Part shown: positions 8,698 through 19,400 of the stretch, in pieces
Numbering within the stretch: position 1 is the stretch's first letter
Layout: the number at the start of each line of letters is the position of its first letter
NCBI GenBank assembly: GCA_002842515.1
Contig: PHDC01000001.1
Coordinates: 434,001 to 498,000 of the forward strand
Reading direction: 5' to 3'
DNA from: Bacteroidetes bacterium HGW-Bacteroidetes-5
Lineage (GTDB): Bacteria; Bacteroidota; Bacteroidia; Bacteroidales; UBA932
DNA: 64,000 bases
Made by a program: the position numbers and the translations under genes
Notes under the pieces: generated by a model
The model's database searches: none
What the model saw: the letters and a program-made list of their open reading frames with translations, nothing else
What the model was told of the DNA's origin: nothing

Positions 8698-9201
8698 ATG
8701 AAAAAAATTAACCTTTATCTGACAATTGCTCTCTTGACAAGTGCATTTATGCTCTCCTGTAATAAAGAGACCGTGGTAGAGTTTCCAACCTGGAACGCCC
8801 TTGCTTTCAGCGAGAATCCATCCGACAACTACCTCCTCTATATGGATGAACCGTATGTTAATCTCACCTTTCCCGGGTTAGTCAGTAACCGCGAAATAAA
8901 CTACATAAATGGCTCCTGGATGATAGAGAAAATGGAGTATGTATTTATAGCTCACAACTGGGGAGAGCAGGAGCTCATTATATACATTACGAAAAAGGGA
9001 GCTGAAGTTACAGAGCGGGTTCTGCTGCCTCAGCCCCCTGTTGTGGGGAGTTTAGATAACCATATAAAGAAGTTCTCCTTAAAATTTGATGCTTCCGCAG
9101 GCGAATACAGTTTCAGTGCTGCTGTTAAGGATAACAGAGGTATAACGCCACTGCTAACAAAAGTGCTGCATAACAGCTCAAACAAGCTGGTTGTCAGGTA
9201 G
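8698..9201 (+). CDS. Small lipoprotein of the fimbrial locus, function unknown
   Basis: 167 aa. Signal peptide MKKINLYLTIALLTSAF with lipobox MLSC. The mature part has short beta-prone stretches (YLLYMDEPYVNLTFPG; ELIIYITKKGAEV) and a C-terminal AVKDNRGITPLLTKVL segment. No family recognised. It follows the tip-like gene by 52 bp, and there is no obvious terminator between them, so it is probably the last gene of the locus. It ends 10 bp from the convergent S9 peptidase gene, leaving no room for a separate terminator. Confidence 0.6.
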   Translation: MKKINLYLTIALLTSAFMLSCNKETVVEFPTWNALAFSENPSDNYLLYMDEPYVNLTFPGLVSNREINYINGSWMIEKMEYVFIAHNWGEQELIIYITKKGAEVTERVLLPQPPVVGSLDNHIKKFSLKFDASAGEYSFSAAVKDNRGITPLLTKVLHNSSNKLVVR

Positions 9202-9211
9202 AGATTAAATC

Positions 9212-11650
9212 CTACTTTTTCCCTTTAAGGTGCTTCTCCAAAAACTGATCCTGCTCCCATAACAGATGCAGAATGTTCTCTTTGGCTGTATAACTGTGGC
9301 TCTCTTTAGGAAGGATTACCATTCTGGCAGGTGCACCAAGTCCCTTGAGTGCCTGGAAGTAGCGTTCTGTCTGAAGGGTAAAGGTGCCGGGGTTGTTATC
9401 TGCCTCACCGTGAACCAACAAAATTGGGGTCTTCATCCTGTCAGCGTTCATAAAAGGAGACATTCTGGTATAAACCTCGGGTACATCCCAGTAATTTCGC
9501 TGCTCGCTCTGGAATCCGAACGGAGTTAATGTACGGTTATAGGCACCGCTCCTGGCAATGCCACAGGCAAACAGATCGCAGTAGGTTAAAAGATTTGCAG
9601 TCATAAAAGCTCCGTATGAGTGCCCCCCTATTGCAACTTTAGTTCTGTCAATATAGCCAAGCCTGTCAACTGCATCTATGGCAGCCTGGGCATTGGCAAT
9701 GAGCTGCTCAATAAAGGTATCGTTAGGTTCGGTTTTCCCCTCACCTATTATCGGGAATGCTGCATCGTGAAGCACTACGTACCCTCTGGTAACCCAGTAA
9801 ACAAATGAACCATAAGATGGTGTTGTAAAGAGATTAGGGTTTTGATTGCTCTGGCTGGCAGAAGATACATCCTTGAACTCCCTTGGGTATGCCCATATAA
9901 GCAGCGGCATCTTCTCCTTTTTCTCTTTATCGTAACCTACAGGCAGATACAGAGTGCCTGAGAGCTCAACTCCGTCATTTCTCATATACTTAATAACCTC
10001 TTTATGAACATTTGCAATGCTCTCAAACGGATTCTTAAAGAATGTTATCTGCGTCAGATTATCTCCCTTTCGCTTAATATCTCTCATAAAATAGTTAGGA
10101 AACTCATTTTTTGATTGGATCATCACCATTACTAACCCTTTCTTAAGATTATCAATAGAGATAATATCCTCTTTCTTATCGGTATATTTTGATTGATAGA
10201 CTCTTCTCTTTAAAAGTGTCTTAAGGTTCAGCTCATCTATAAACGGGAACTGACCATCTTTTGTGAATCCGTCTCCTATAAGGTAGATGTTGTCTCCCTC
10301 TATCGACATAACATTTGTACCGTAAACACCCCTTTTATTGAATATGTTTCCCGGGTCTGAGTATATATCCTGGTTGTTTCTGTCCGAAATCACAATAGGT
10401 TTAACCGATGGATCTTGTGGGTTAAAGAGGTAGGACTTTGTATTTCTGGTATCACCCCAGCTATCTGCAAATATCGCATATCTGTCATCTCCCCAAAAAA
10501 TTCTGGTAAACCTCTGAGGAACCTTTGCCATAGATCTCGGTGATGAATCAAAAGGGGCATCCCACTGGAAAAGCTCGTCTCTAAACTCGGCAGCTTTTGA
10601 CGGATCTCCCCCGTCCAGAGCCTCAACAAAGACTAAGGTAGATGGTTTGTCTGCCCGCCAGTTCATAGATCGTTTACCTGTTCTTGTTGCTGAGTTACCT
10701 TTAAGGGTAATCTCCGTTAGGGGAACATCATTAACCTGCTTAACAAATTTACCATCAATTGTGTAGACAATAGTTTTTTGAGGGAATCTGTTCATCGGTA
10801 CAATGTATGAGTATGGCCTCTCTATGGTTGTAATCATAACATAGTTTCCGTCCGGAGATACGCTTTCTCCTGCATAGAGGGCAGCATTCATAAAAACCTT
10901 ACCCTCACCTGAATCTATATTAAAAATATTGAGTTGGGACCTTACTAAAGTCTCAAAATTAAGTTCATCTTGTCTGTTTTTGAGCAAGTCCTGATATGTT
11001 CTGTTTTGAGATTCTCTTCCTTCACTTACAGAGATTATTGGTCCTGCAGGTAGATTCATCTTCTCATTCAAAATCTCACCTCTGTCAGATGGAAGTACCC
11101 TTGCAAGAATTGATTTGCTATCCTTGAGCCAACTTATAGGGTTGTCTATATTACAGTTAATAATCGGTCCTGATATTCTCTTTGCAGTTGCTGCAAAAAC
11201 ATCCAGCACCCAAAGCTCTACCCCTTTGGGGGTTGTGATTGTAAAAGCCACATACATCTCGTCAGGCGAAGGTTGCATATTTGCTATCTGTGGGTTTACC
11301 GGCAGTCCGCTCACCTGAATCTCCTCGCTTTGCAAAAGCTTTCTCACCTTTATGTTGTTACTATATTGTACTTCTGTTGAAGTGTTGGTTACAGGATTAA
11401 TTCTAAGGCCGGCAAGCCTCATCTCCTGTTGGTTGAGAGCCTCAAGAGAATTGTATGTATCTCTGTATGTGAGAATCATATACTCTTTTTTAGAGTCCAT
11501 TCTCACAGATGGAGCTCTTTCATAATCTACAAGATCCAGAATCTCTTTTGGGGGTTTCTGATAGTTAAGATTTTCCTGAGCCGCAGTTGTGAGTGGATAC
11601 AACAGGCTTAGAGCGGCAAATGCCAACAGTAGTGTTGATAGTTTTCTCAT
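9212..11650 (-). CDS. Exported S9-family serine peptidase (prolyl oligopeptidase fold, S9D-like)
   Basis: 812 aa. Signal peptide MRKLSTLLLAFAALSLLYP ending near TAAQ, so periplasmic or surface located. The N-terminal two thirds should be a beta-propeller; the C-terminal third is an alpha/beta-hydrolase with the nucleophile Ser in GGHSYGAFMTAN, the acid in VHGEADNNPG and the His in KESHSYTAKE. This pattern fits the glutamyl-endopeptidase-like S9 group of Bacteroidetes, probably cleaving oligopeptides for amino-acid supply. The leader 17-56 bp before the ATG contains an 8-bp tandem repeat. It lies 63 bp downstream of pgl on the same strand and could be partly co-transcribed. Confidence 0.85.
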   Translation of the reverse strand: MRKLSTLLLAFAALSLLYPLTTAAQENLNYQKPPKEILDLVDYERAPSVRMDSKKEYMILTYRDTYNSLEALNQQEMRLAGLRINPVTNTSTEVQYSNNIKVRKLLQSEEIQVSGLPVNPQIANMQPSPDEMYVAFTITTPKGVELWVLDVFAATAKRISGPIINCNIDNPISWLKDSKSILARVLPSDRGEILNEKMNLPAGPIISVSEGRESQNRTYQDLLKNRQDELNFETLVRSQLNIFNIDSGEGKVFMNAALYAGESVSPDGNYVMITTIERPYSYIVPMNRFPQKTIVYTIDGKFVKQVNDVPLTEITLKGNSATRTGKRSMNWRADKPSTLVFVEALDGGDPSKAAEFRDELFQWDAPFDSSPRSMAKVPQRFTRIFWGDDRYAIFADSWGDTRNTKSYLFNPQDPSVKPIVISDRNNQDIYSDPGNIFNKRGVYGTNVMSIEGDNIYLIGDGFTKDGQFPFIDELNLKTLLKRRVYQSKYTDKKEDIISIDNLKKGLVMVMIQSKNEFPNYFMRDIKRKGDNLTQITFFKNPFESIANVHKEVIKYMRNDGVELSGTLYLPVGYDKEKKEKMPLLIWAYPREFKDVSSASQSNQNPNLFTTPSYGSFVYWVTRGYVVLHDAAFPIIGEGKTEPNDTFIEQLIANAQAAIDAVDRLGYIDRTKVAIGGHSYGAFMTANLLTYCDLFACGIARSGAYNRTLTPFGFQSEQRNYWDVPEVYTRMSPFMNADRMKTPILLVHGEADNNPGTFTLQTERYFQALKGLGAPARMVILPKESHSYTAKENILHLLWEQDQFLEKHLKGKK

Positions 11651-11666
11651 ATGTGTTTTTTTAGGA

Positions 11667-11706
11667 TATAACGGTATAACGGTATAACGGTATAAAGATA
11701 TAAATA
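11667..11706. repeat. 8-bp tandem repeat TATAACGG x3 plus two degenerate units
   Basis: Three exact copies of TATAACGG (11667-11690) followed by TATAAAGA and TATAAATA, five units in phase. The array lies in the 63-bp spacer between pgl and the S9 peptidase start on the minus strand, so it forms part of the peptidase promoter or leader. Confidence 0.9.
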
Positions 11707-11713
11707 AATAGAA

Positions 11714-12412
11714 TCAACTCTCATCCCAGAATATAGACTCCTCTAAAAGAAACTTCAGAAAATATCCGGCCGGATACTCTCTGTTACCTATATTGGATCT
11801 TATTAACTTTACAATCTCTCTTTTGGACTCTCCCGTAAGATAAAAGATGCTCTTTTTAGAATTTAGTATGGTGCTGCCTGTCATTGTGATACGACTCTGT
11901 CCGTTGTGCGGGTTAACACTGGTTGAATACGAACATTGTGTATGGTAAAGATGCTCCTGACCGGGAAAAATTGAGGCTGTGTGACCATCTTCTCCCACTC
12001 CAAGAATAATTAAATCAAACTGAGGAATCCCATCTTTAACAGGCAGAATACTCTCTACAAGAGCCGAATACCTTAACGCCTCATCTATGGGGGCTCTCTC
12101 TCCGGCGATACGAAACAGATTATTTCCGGATATGGGTAACCTGTCAAAAAGAAGACGTTTAGCCATACCATAGTTGCTCTGAGCATCATCCGGAGGCACA
12201 GCTCTCTCATCTACCCAGAAAAATGCAACTCTCTCCCAGGGGATCTTTTCGGACCACTCTGTTGCCCAAAGTTCAAAAAGTCTGGCCGGCGACCCGCCTC
12301 CGGATATTGCAAGCGAAAAGAGAGTATCCTGCTTAGACGCTTTGCCGCTATGCAGTAGCTTCTCCTCTATCATAGATGCCATAAGTATTGTGAGCTCTCT
12401 GCTTTTGTCCAT
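11714..12412 (-). CDS. pgl: 6-phosphogluconolactonase
   Basis: 232 aa. Hydrolyses 6-phosphogluconolactone to 6-phosphogluconate, step two of the oxidative pentose-phosphate pathway. It belongs to the NagB/DevB-like family: FSLAISGGGSPARLFE, VAFFWVDERAVPPDDAQSNY and FDLIILGVGEDGHTASIFPG are its diagnostic blocks. The ATG at 12412 is one base past the zwf stop and is preferred over an in-frame extension into zwf that has no family counterpart. The zwf-pgl spacing shows they are co-translated. Confidence 0.93.
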   Translation of the reverse strand: MDKSRELTILMASMIEEKLLHSGKASKQDTLFSLAISGGGSPARLFELWATEWSEKIPWERVAFFWVDERAVPPDDAQSNYGMAKRLLFDRLPISGNNLFRIAGERAPIDEALRYSALVESILPVKDGIPQFDLIILGVGEDGHTASIFPGQEHLYHTQCSYSTSVNPHNGQSRITMTGSTILNSKKSIFYLTGESKREIVKLIRSNIGNREYPAGYFLKFLLEESIFWDES

Positions 12413-12413
12413 A

Positions 12414-13904
12414 TTACAACTCACAATATAAATTAGTATTTGTAAGGTTTTTACAAGGATTTGTCCATTTACCCTCAACCTCAATTATCTTTTCACTCTC
12501 CAGTGGGCCCCAGCTTCCTGCAGGGTAACCATAAAGCGGAGTGTTGGGATTCTCTTTCCAAAACTTAAGTATGGGATCAAAGTACCTCCAGCTGGCTTCA
12601 ACTGCATCACTTCTGGTAAAGAGTGTATTATCTCCGTTAAGACACTCCTCCAGCAACTTTGAGTATGCGTCTCCGTCTGTGAGCTGGGCCAGTTTATCAT
12701 AGCTGAAGTCCATTGGCACCTGCTGTACATTAAAGCCGCTTCCGGGAACCTTAACATCAAACTTGAGCACCATTCCCTCGTTTGGCTGAATTCTAATTAT
12801 CAGCTGGTTCTGTTCAGGGCAATCATCTCTGCAGCTGAACAGTCTGTGCGGAGTCTGTTTAAAGTGTATAATGATCTCTGTAACTTTTGTGGGCATCTGC
12901 TTACCGGTTCTAATGTAAAATGGGACGCCATCCCATCTCCAATTAGATATATTAACCCTCATTGCCAAAAATGTCTCTGTATGAGATGCCTCATCTACAC
13001 CTCTCTCATTGCGATAACCCTTTGCCATCTCTCCCCGCTTCTCGCCGGCAATATACTGCCCTCTAACTATTCTGTTCGGAATATCATCATTGGAGAGCGG
13101 TTTAAGAGACTTATAAACCTTAGCTACCTCATCCCGAAACTCCTGCTTTGCATATAGAACAGGCGGCTCCATTGCCACAAGGGCAAGAAGCTGGATAAGA
13201 TGGTTTTGAACCATATCCCTAAGCGCTCCTACTCCGTCGTAATATCCTCCTCTGTTCTCTATTCCCATATTCTCTACTGCAGTAATCTCAACTCTGTCTA
13301 TATAGTGTCTGTTCCAGATAGGCTCAAATATGCTGTTTGCAAACCTTAGGGCAAGAATATTCTGTACAGTCTCTTTACCCAAATAGTGGTCTATCCGAAA
13401 TATCTGCTCCTCGTAAAATACACTCTTTAAAACAGAGTTCATCCTAACCGCACTCTCAAGATCGTAACCAAATGGTTTCTCTACTATTACTCTTCTGCTT
13501 CCACTCTTAACTCCATCAACATTTGCTTTTTCACGATTGAGACCTGCAATCTTTAAGTTTTGAGGAATTATCTCGTACATTGATGGTGGCGTTGCCAGAT
13601 AAAAGAGGTAGTTCCCGCTCTTAAATTCGTTCAACCTATCCTTTAATAGACTGTACTCATCTGGGTTGGCTGAATCCATTGAAAGATAAAAGAGATTATC
13701 AAAAAATCTCTTATCACCATAATCTCCCCCGGAGATTAACCCCTCTCTGAATTGCAAATCCGAAAAGTTGCTCCTCCCTACACCGAGAATGGCAAAGCCC
13801 TCTTTAAGAACCCCTCTCTCGTACAATTTATAGAGTGCAGGTACAAGCTTCCTTTTTGTTAGGTCTCCCGATCCCCCGAATATAATTACTATCTGACTAT
13901 CCAT
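12414..13904 (-). CDS. zwf: Glucose-6-phosphate 1-dehydrogenase
   Basis: 496 aa, the normal length for the family. Oxidises glucose-6-phosphate to 6-phosphogluconolactone, producing NADPH. The N-terminal Rossmann motif is FGGSGDLTKRKLVPALY; the substrate-binding signature RIDHYLGKETVQN carries the catalytic His region. It is the middle gene of gnd-zwf-pgl, 15 bp after gnd and 1 bp before pgl, so the whole oxidative branch is one operon. Confidence 0.97.
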   Translation of the reverse strand: MDSQIVIIFGGSGDLTKRKLVPALYKLYERGVLKEGFAILGVGRSNFSDLQFREGLISGGDYGDKRFFDNLFYLSMDSANPDEYSLLKDRLNEFKSGNYLFYLATPPSMYEIIPQNLKIAGLNREKANVDGVKSGSRRVIVEKPFGYDLESAVRMNSVLKSVFYEEQIFRIDHYLGKETVQNILALRFANSIFEPIWNRHYIDRVEITAVENMGIENRGGYYDGVGALRDMVQNHLIQLLALVAMEPPVLYAKQEFRDEVAKVYKSLKPLSNDDIPNRIVRGQYIAGEKRGEMAKGYRNERGVDEASHTETFLAMRVNISNWRWDGVPFYIRTGKQMPTKVTEIIIHFKQTPHRLFSCRDDCPEQNQLIIRIQPNEGMVLKFDVKVPGSGFNVQQVPMDFSYDKLAQLTDGDAYSKLLEECLNGDNTLFTRSDAVEASWRYFDPILKFWKENPNTPLYGYPAGSWGPLESEKIIEVEGKWTNPCKNLTNTNLYCEL

Positions 13905-13919
13905 TATTCTCTCCTCAAT

Positions 13920-15377
13920 TTAAACATTATAGACCCCCGAACTTGTATCTCCGCCCTCACCTGTCCAGTTCTCGTGAAAAAACTCGCCTCTCTCTCTGTC
14001 TACCCGCTCAAATGTGTGAGCTCCAAAGAAATCTCTCTGAGCCTGAATCATATTTGCAGGTGATTTGGCAGATGTGAGAGAGTAAAAGTAGTTGAGTGCA
14101 GATGAAAAAGCAGGAAGTGAGACTCCTGCCATTGCAGCTTTTGCCGTTAAAGAGCGCCAGTTAACGATTGTTTCGGTTAACTCTGCTCTAAAGTAGTCAT
14201 CCAGTAACAGATTCTTCAGATTCGGGTTCTTGGTGTAGGCATCTGCTATTCTGTTTAAAAATACAGATCTGATAATACAGCCGTTTCTCCAAATTTTTGC
14301 GATTGCAGCCAGGTTCAGATTCCAGCCAAACTCCTGGGATGCCTTGGATAGAAGATCAAATCCCTGAGCATAGGAGACAAGTTTTGAAGCATATAGAGAG
14401 TCGTGAATCTCCTGTTCTGTTGCCTTCTCAAACCCACCGGCCACTCTGCCGTAGATATTTGAAGCCTCTACCCTTAAATCCTTTAATGACGAAAGTGATC
14501 TCTCAAAAACAGCAGTCGAGATAAGGTTCAAAGGAAGCCCCAGCTCCATAGCGTTAAAGACGGAGAGCTTTCCCGTACCCTTCTGTCCGGCGGCATCCAG
14601 GATTTTATCTATCAGGTATTCACCGTCTCGCTGTTTATGTTTTAGAATTTTGTAAGTTATCTCTATAAGGTAACTTTTAAGTTTACCTCCATTCCACTCC
14701 TCAAAGAGATGTGCCATTTTCGGGTTATCATAACCGCTCATATCCTTCATCACCGAATATGCCTCTGCAATGAGCTGCATATCTCCGTACTCTATCCCGT
14801 TATGAACCATCTTTACAAAATGGCCGGCTCCACCCTCCCCTGTCCACTCACAACAAGGTGAGCCATCCTCAGCTTTGGCGGCAATATTGCGGAATATTTC
14901 ACTTATATGTGGCCAGGCAGCAGGAGAGCCTCCGGGCATAATTGACGGCCCCTTGAGTGCACCCTCCTCTCCACCGGATACTCCTGTTCCAACATAGAGC
15001 AGCGATTTTGACTCCACATATTTTACTCTTCGGGAGGTATCTGAGTGGTTTGAATTTCCACCGTCAATAATTATATCTCCACTTTCCAAAAGAGGAATTA
15101 ACTGCTCAATAATATCATCTACCGCTCTGCCTGCTCTCACCATCAGCATCACTCTTCTTGGAGTCGCAAGCGAGGAGATAAACTCGGGTAAAGTTTCAAA
15201 CCCTGCGATACTCTTTCCCGCAGCTCTTGAATTTAGGAAGTTGTGAGTAACGCTTGACGTTCTGTTGTAAACCGATACTCTGTAACCCTTGCTCTCCATA
15301 TTGAGAACAAGATTCTCACCCATAACTGCAAGTCCTATAAGACCAATGTCCGATTTCCGGTTTTGACTCTGTTCCAT
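13920..15377 (-). CDS. gnd: 6-phosphogluconate dehydrogenase (decarboxylating)
   Basis: 485 aa. Converts 6-phosphogluconate to ribulose-5-phosphate and CO2 with formation of NADPH. NADP-binding motif IGLIGLAVMGENLVLN, the catalytic-core motif GGNSNHSDTSRR, the signature GGEEGALKGPSIMPGG and the late AQRDFFGAHTFER segment are all present. First gene of the gnd-zwf-pgl operon; its promoter must lie in the 109-bp spacer shared with the divergent lipoprotein gene at 15487. Confidence 0.97.
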   Translation of the reverse strand: MEQSQNRKSDIGLIGLAVMGENLVLNMESKGYRVSVYNRTSSVTHNFLNSRAAGKSIAGFETLPEFISSLATPRRVMLMVRAGRAVDDIIEQLIPLLESGDIIIDGGNSNHSDTSRRVKYVESKSLLYVGTGVSGGEEGALKGPSIMPGGSPAAWPHISEIFRNIAAKAEDGSPCCEWTGEGGAGHFVKMVHNGIEYGDMQLIAEAYSVMKDMSGYDNPKMAHLFEEWNGGKLKSYLIEITYKILKHKQRDGEYLIDKILDAAGQKGTGKLSVFNAMELGLPLNLISTAVFERSLSSLKDLRVEASNIYGRVAGGFEKATEQEIHDSLYASKLVSYAQGFDLLSKASQEFGWNLNLAAIAKIWRNGCIIRSVFLNRIADAYTKNPNLKNLLLDDYFRAELTETIVNWRSLTAKAAMAGVSLPAFSSALNYFYSLTSAKSPANMIQAQRDFFGAHTFERVDRERGEFFHENWTGEGGDTSSGVYNV

Positions 15378-15458
15378 TTTTAAAAATATTGTTTATAAAT
15401 ATAGCAATTAACTCAAAATAATAATAACAGATAACAAATAACTATCCGACAAGTTTTG

Positions 15459-15466
15459 TAAATTTG
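15459..15466 (+). promoter_or_regulatory. Bacteroidetes-type -7 element (TAAATTTG) for the gene at 15487
   Basis: Exact match to TAnnTTTG 20 bp before the start codon. No TTTG is present at the expected -33 distance; a TTTTG lies immediately upstream instead. Confidence 0.4.
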
Positions 15467-15486
15467 TCTCAAACTAACTTATAGAT

Positions 15487-16407
15487 ATGGTAAACAAGAT
15501 ATATATAATCTCTGCTCTTCTATTGACTCTGTTATTTTCTCTCTCCTGCAAAAACTCTAAAGAGGGAAAAGAGCTCTCACCGGTAGTTTTTAAAATGACA
15601 GAAATTCCGGCAATCATTACAGAACCTGCAGCCAGAGCCGAATATCTTGCAAAACATTTCTGGGATGGCACAGATTTTACGGACTCATCAATTATTCTAA
15701 TTACTGACAGACTTAATGCTCATTACAGCATCTACATACAACACCTATACCGCTGCAGCGAAAATATTGCCAGGGAGTCTCTCAAAAAATTTATCGAAAG
15801 TGCTCTGGACGGAAACGAGGGAGTAAGAGGCTATATACTCTCCATTGTTGAGGCATCACTCTATGACCCTAACTCAATCATCCGAAACGAAACTGCCTAT
15901 ATTTGGGTTCTGGAGACTCTTGTTGAGAGCACAAAAATTGATGAGATCTCAAAAGAGAGGTACTCATCTCAACTAACCCTTGCCCGTAAAAACAGACCGG
16001 GTATAAAAGCACAAGAGTTTGAATACATTACTACAACAGGTAAGGAGTTGTCTCTGAGTAAGACAAAAGGAGATTATACTCTTATAATGTTCTATGACCC
16101 GGATTGCCAGGCTTGCACTAAAGCTTTGGATTTTATTAACAACAGCGTGGTTATAGGTAAGATGGGTCAAAGATTGAACAAAATAGGAGTCTACACAGGG
16201 GAGGATATTAAAAAATGGTTTAATACAGCTGGAAAGTTCAACTCCGGATGGACAGTCGCTCACGACAAAGAGATGGCTATATCTGTCAATAAGTTATATG
16301 ACACCCGGCCATCTCCCTCGCTATATCTGCTTAACAAAGATAAAGTTGTACTTTTAAAGGATGTCAGCCCGGAAGATCTTGAGCTCTACTTCAAATCAAC
16401 TCAATAA
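15487..16407 (+). CDS. DUF5106-like lipoprotein with thioredoxin fold
   Basis: 306 aa lipoprotein (lipobox FSLSC, Cys21). The N-terminal region with PAARAEYLAKHFWDGTDF is typical of DUF5106; the C-terminal half is a thioredoxin/TlpA-like domain with active-site CQAC (C207/C210) in YDPDCQACTKALDF and a conserved cis-Pro region TRPSPSLYLL. Probably an envelope thiol-disulfide oxidoreductase; its substrate is unknown. The 3' end overlaps the convergent addA gene by 17 bp. It is related to the double-thioredoxin protein at 48337. Confidence 0.78.
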   Translation: MVNKIYIISALLLTLLFSLSCKNSKEGKELSPVVFKMTEIPAIITEPAARAEYLAKHFWDGTDFTDSSIILITDRLNAHYSIYIQHLYRCSENIARESLKKFIESALDGNEGVRGYILSIVEASLYDPNSIIRNETAYIWVLETLVESTKIDEISKERYSSQLTLARKNRPGIKAQEFEYITTTGKELSLSKTKGDYTLIMFYDPDCQACTKALDFINNSVVIGKMGQRLNKIGVYTGEDIKKWFNTAGKFNSGWTVAHDKEMAISVNKLYDTRPSPSLYLLNKDKVVLLKDVSPEDLELYFKSTQ

Positions 16408-19400
16408 TCTCTCCATCCTGTGGGTACCAAATATACCCCCTAACATAGACTTTGCCCATTCTGCGCATAAGGTCCATATATTTTTGAACCTGTTTTATAT
16501 GTGAACTCTCTCTCTTTTTCCCGAATTTAAAGTCAATCACAAATGCCTCAGCCCCAAGAAGCACTCTGTCCGGCCGGCTAATATTGCCACCCGGTTCAAG
16601 AATCTCCAACTCGTTATAGACCTTGAATGTGCCGTCAAACCAGTGTCTATCTCTAACCTGCTCCATCATTTTGGTAAGAATATCGATAGTATACCCCCTC
16701 TGATCTGCAGCAAGAACTCCCCTGGAGACAGCACTATTCACTGACATCTCCAGATCTGCTTCCTCAACTACGCTCTCCATTATCTCGTGCATCACCATTC
16801 CGTGAACTCTGCTGCTTTTTTCGCTGAAAAACTCCTCACCTCTCAGAGATAACTTTAGTCTGTCGCCAATTGGAAGCGTAAGCATAGGTGGAACAGGATA
16901 ATCGTTGCCTAAGTTCTCAACTATATTTACCGCCTCACTCCACTCACCAATATTGAGCTCAAGGTTTTCGTCAAGTTCACCACAGAACTGTTTGTACAAA
17001 ATTGCAGATACAGAGTTCTCACCCTTCTCGGGAGGAACCTTAGAGATTATTGCCAACTCCCTCTCTGCCCGAGTGAATGCTACATAGGCAAGGTTCAAAT
17101 TGTCAATATAGACTCTTCTCCTCTCAGAGAGATAATCTTTAGAGAAGATGGTATCTGCAACACCCTTTTTATATTTTACGGGCAATAGCGGAATTGCGTT
17201 GAAGGGTTCAATCTCGGTTTCGCACCATAAGATTGGAGTCAGGTTACCCTCATAATCCAGTTTGATATTGAAAAAAGGGATAATCACCACAGGAATTCCC
17301 AACCCTTTCGATTTGTGAATTGTCATCACCCTCAGAGCATTTTGTCCATCGGGAGCAGGAATACTTTTTTGGACTCCACTCTCCTCCCACCACTGAATAA
17401 AGGATGAGATATCTGCCTTTGAGCTCTTTGAGTAATCTAGTACCATATCCAGAAAAGAGTGCATAAACAGAGACTCCGATAGTGAATCGGAATCCTCTCC
17501 GCATAGTAACCCCTCACTGTTTATTATCCCAATGAGCTCTTCACACAACTCGTAGAGAGGCAGGTGTGCAATTTGGTCTGCACAGCTTATATCTACTCCG
17601 TAGTGTTTTGCAATAACATTATTTACAGCATCATCCGGAGAGTTTATATACTTGAGTATTGTTATGATTCTTCTAACGCTTGCAGATGATGAGATATAGA
17701 GAGCCTCATCTGATATTACCGGATAACCTCTCTCTATCAGGAACTCCACAACCTCTCTCGCCTCATCTTTTTTTCTTACCAAAAATGTTATATCCTTTAG
17801 CCGATAGCCAAGTTCAATATATCTCTCCAAAATCACAGCAACTTTATCCAGCGATTGCTCCCTAAAACCGGGACCATCTCTCTCCTCCTTAACAAATTTC
17901 AGCAGTATGTGTCCCTGTGAATCTCTGCTCTTTGCAGATATTGTCTGCTTAACCTGAGAGTATACCCTCTGTGGCGAAAGGGTAGTTTCACTTGGGTCCC
18001 CTTCATCCAGAAGCTCACGGCAAACCTCAGCCAGATAAGGGAAAAATGTGTTGTTAAAATCGATTATATTTTTGCAGGAGCGCCAGTTCTCCAGTAGAGT
18101 TGTATCACTAAACTGTGAGGGATCTAAATCTTTGTACAGGTCGCTATTTAGCAGATTCCAGTCTGAGCCCCTCCATCTGTAGATACTCTGTTTTACATCG
18201 CCCACAATAAGATTGTCATATCCGCAGGCCAGACTATTTAAAATCAAAGGCTTAAAGTTTTGCCACTGCATTATTGAGGTGTCCTGAAACTCATCCAGCA
18301 TAAAGTGATCTATGCGTGATCCTATCTTCTCGTAGATAAATGGCGAGTCACTTCCGTCAATTATTCTGTTGAGCAGCTCGGTAGTCTCCGGAATAAGAAC
18401 CACATTGTTCTCCTTTGTATACTCCTGTATATAGCTCTCAATGTCTATAAGGATACCCAGGGTGTAGATGTTCTCCAGAATTATCTCCGCGCTATTGTAG
18501 AGCATATAACCATCGTAGTGTGCAATAAGCTCCCCTGCAAGAGCGTTAAGCCCTTCGTTGTATGCATTCTCAATTGCATTATACAGAGCGGGGTCTTTTT
18601 TAATCACCGCCCCAGAGGCCCAGTTTTGAGGAGTATCAACCAGATTCAGGAATGAGTCCGGCAAAATGCTTACCTCCCTTTTGGCTGCCTTTAAAAAATT
18701 CTTTAGAGGTGTTCTGCTTCCGCCTATAAAATCCTCTAGTTCTAAAGAGTGTAGCTCAACAATCTCCAAAGCGGCCTTGCCGATTCTCTCCAGCTCATCC
18801 TTAAACTCTTTGATAACTCTTTTTAGCATATCCTTGTAAAGAGTAAGGGAGCCCTTATTTGCACCCACCTCTTTAAGGAGATCTTTTTTAAGTCGGTAGG
18901 ACTCGTTAAAGATTTCGTTTGAAAGCCGTTTTATCTCCTTTTTAAAATTCCATCCGTCCCCTCTGTCAATAGAGTCTATACTCAATATTGTCAGCCACTC
19001 CAGCAACTCTTCACTCTCCGGCTTATCAAGACTCATAACCATATTATCTATAGCCTCATTGATGACCATCTTATAGTCCAACTCCACGCTATACGCACTG
19101 TTTTTGCCAATCTCCCTGGCAAAGGCACGCATAGTCTGTTGAAAAAATCTGTCTATGGTACTGATTGCAAATGATGAGTAGTCGTGAAGAATCTCTACAA
19201 GTCGCTCTCTTGCCCTAAGGTCAGTTGCAGACTCTCTGAATAGGGTCTCAACCACCCTGCGTTTCATCTCTTCGGTAGCCTTGTTAGTAAAGGTTACCGC
19301 TAATATGTTTTTGTAGGCGTGCTCTTTGGTGTAGAGCAGCCTCAGATACTCACTTGTGAGTGCGTGTGTCTTCCCGGATCCTGCAGATGCCTTTATTATC

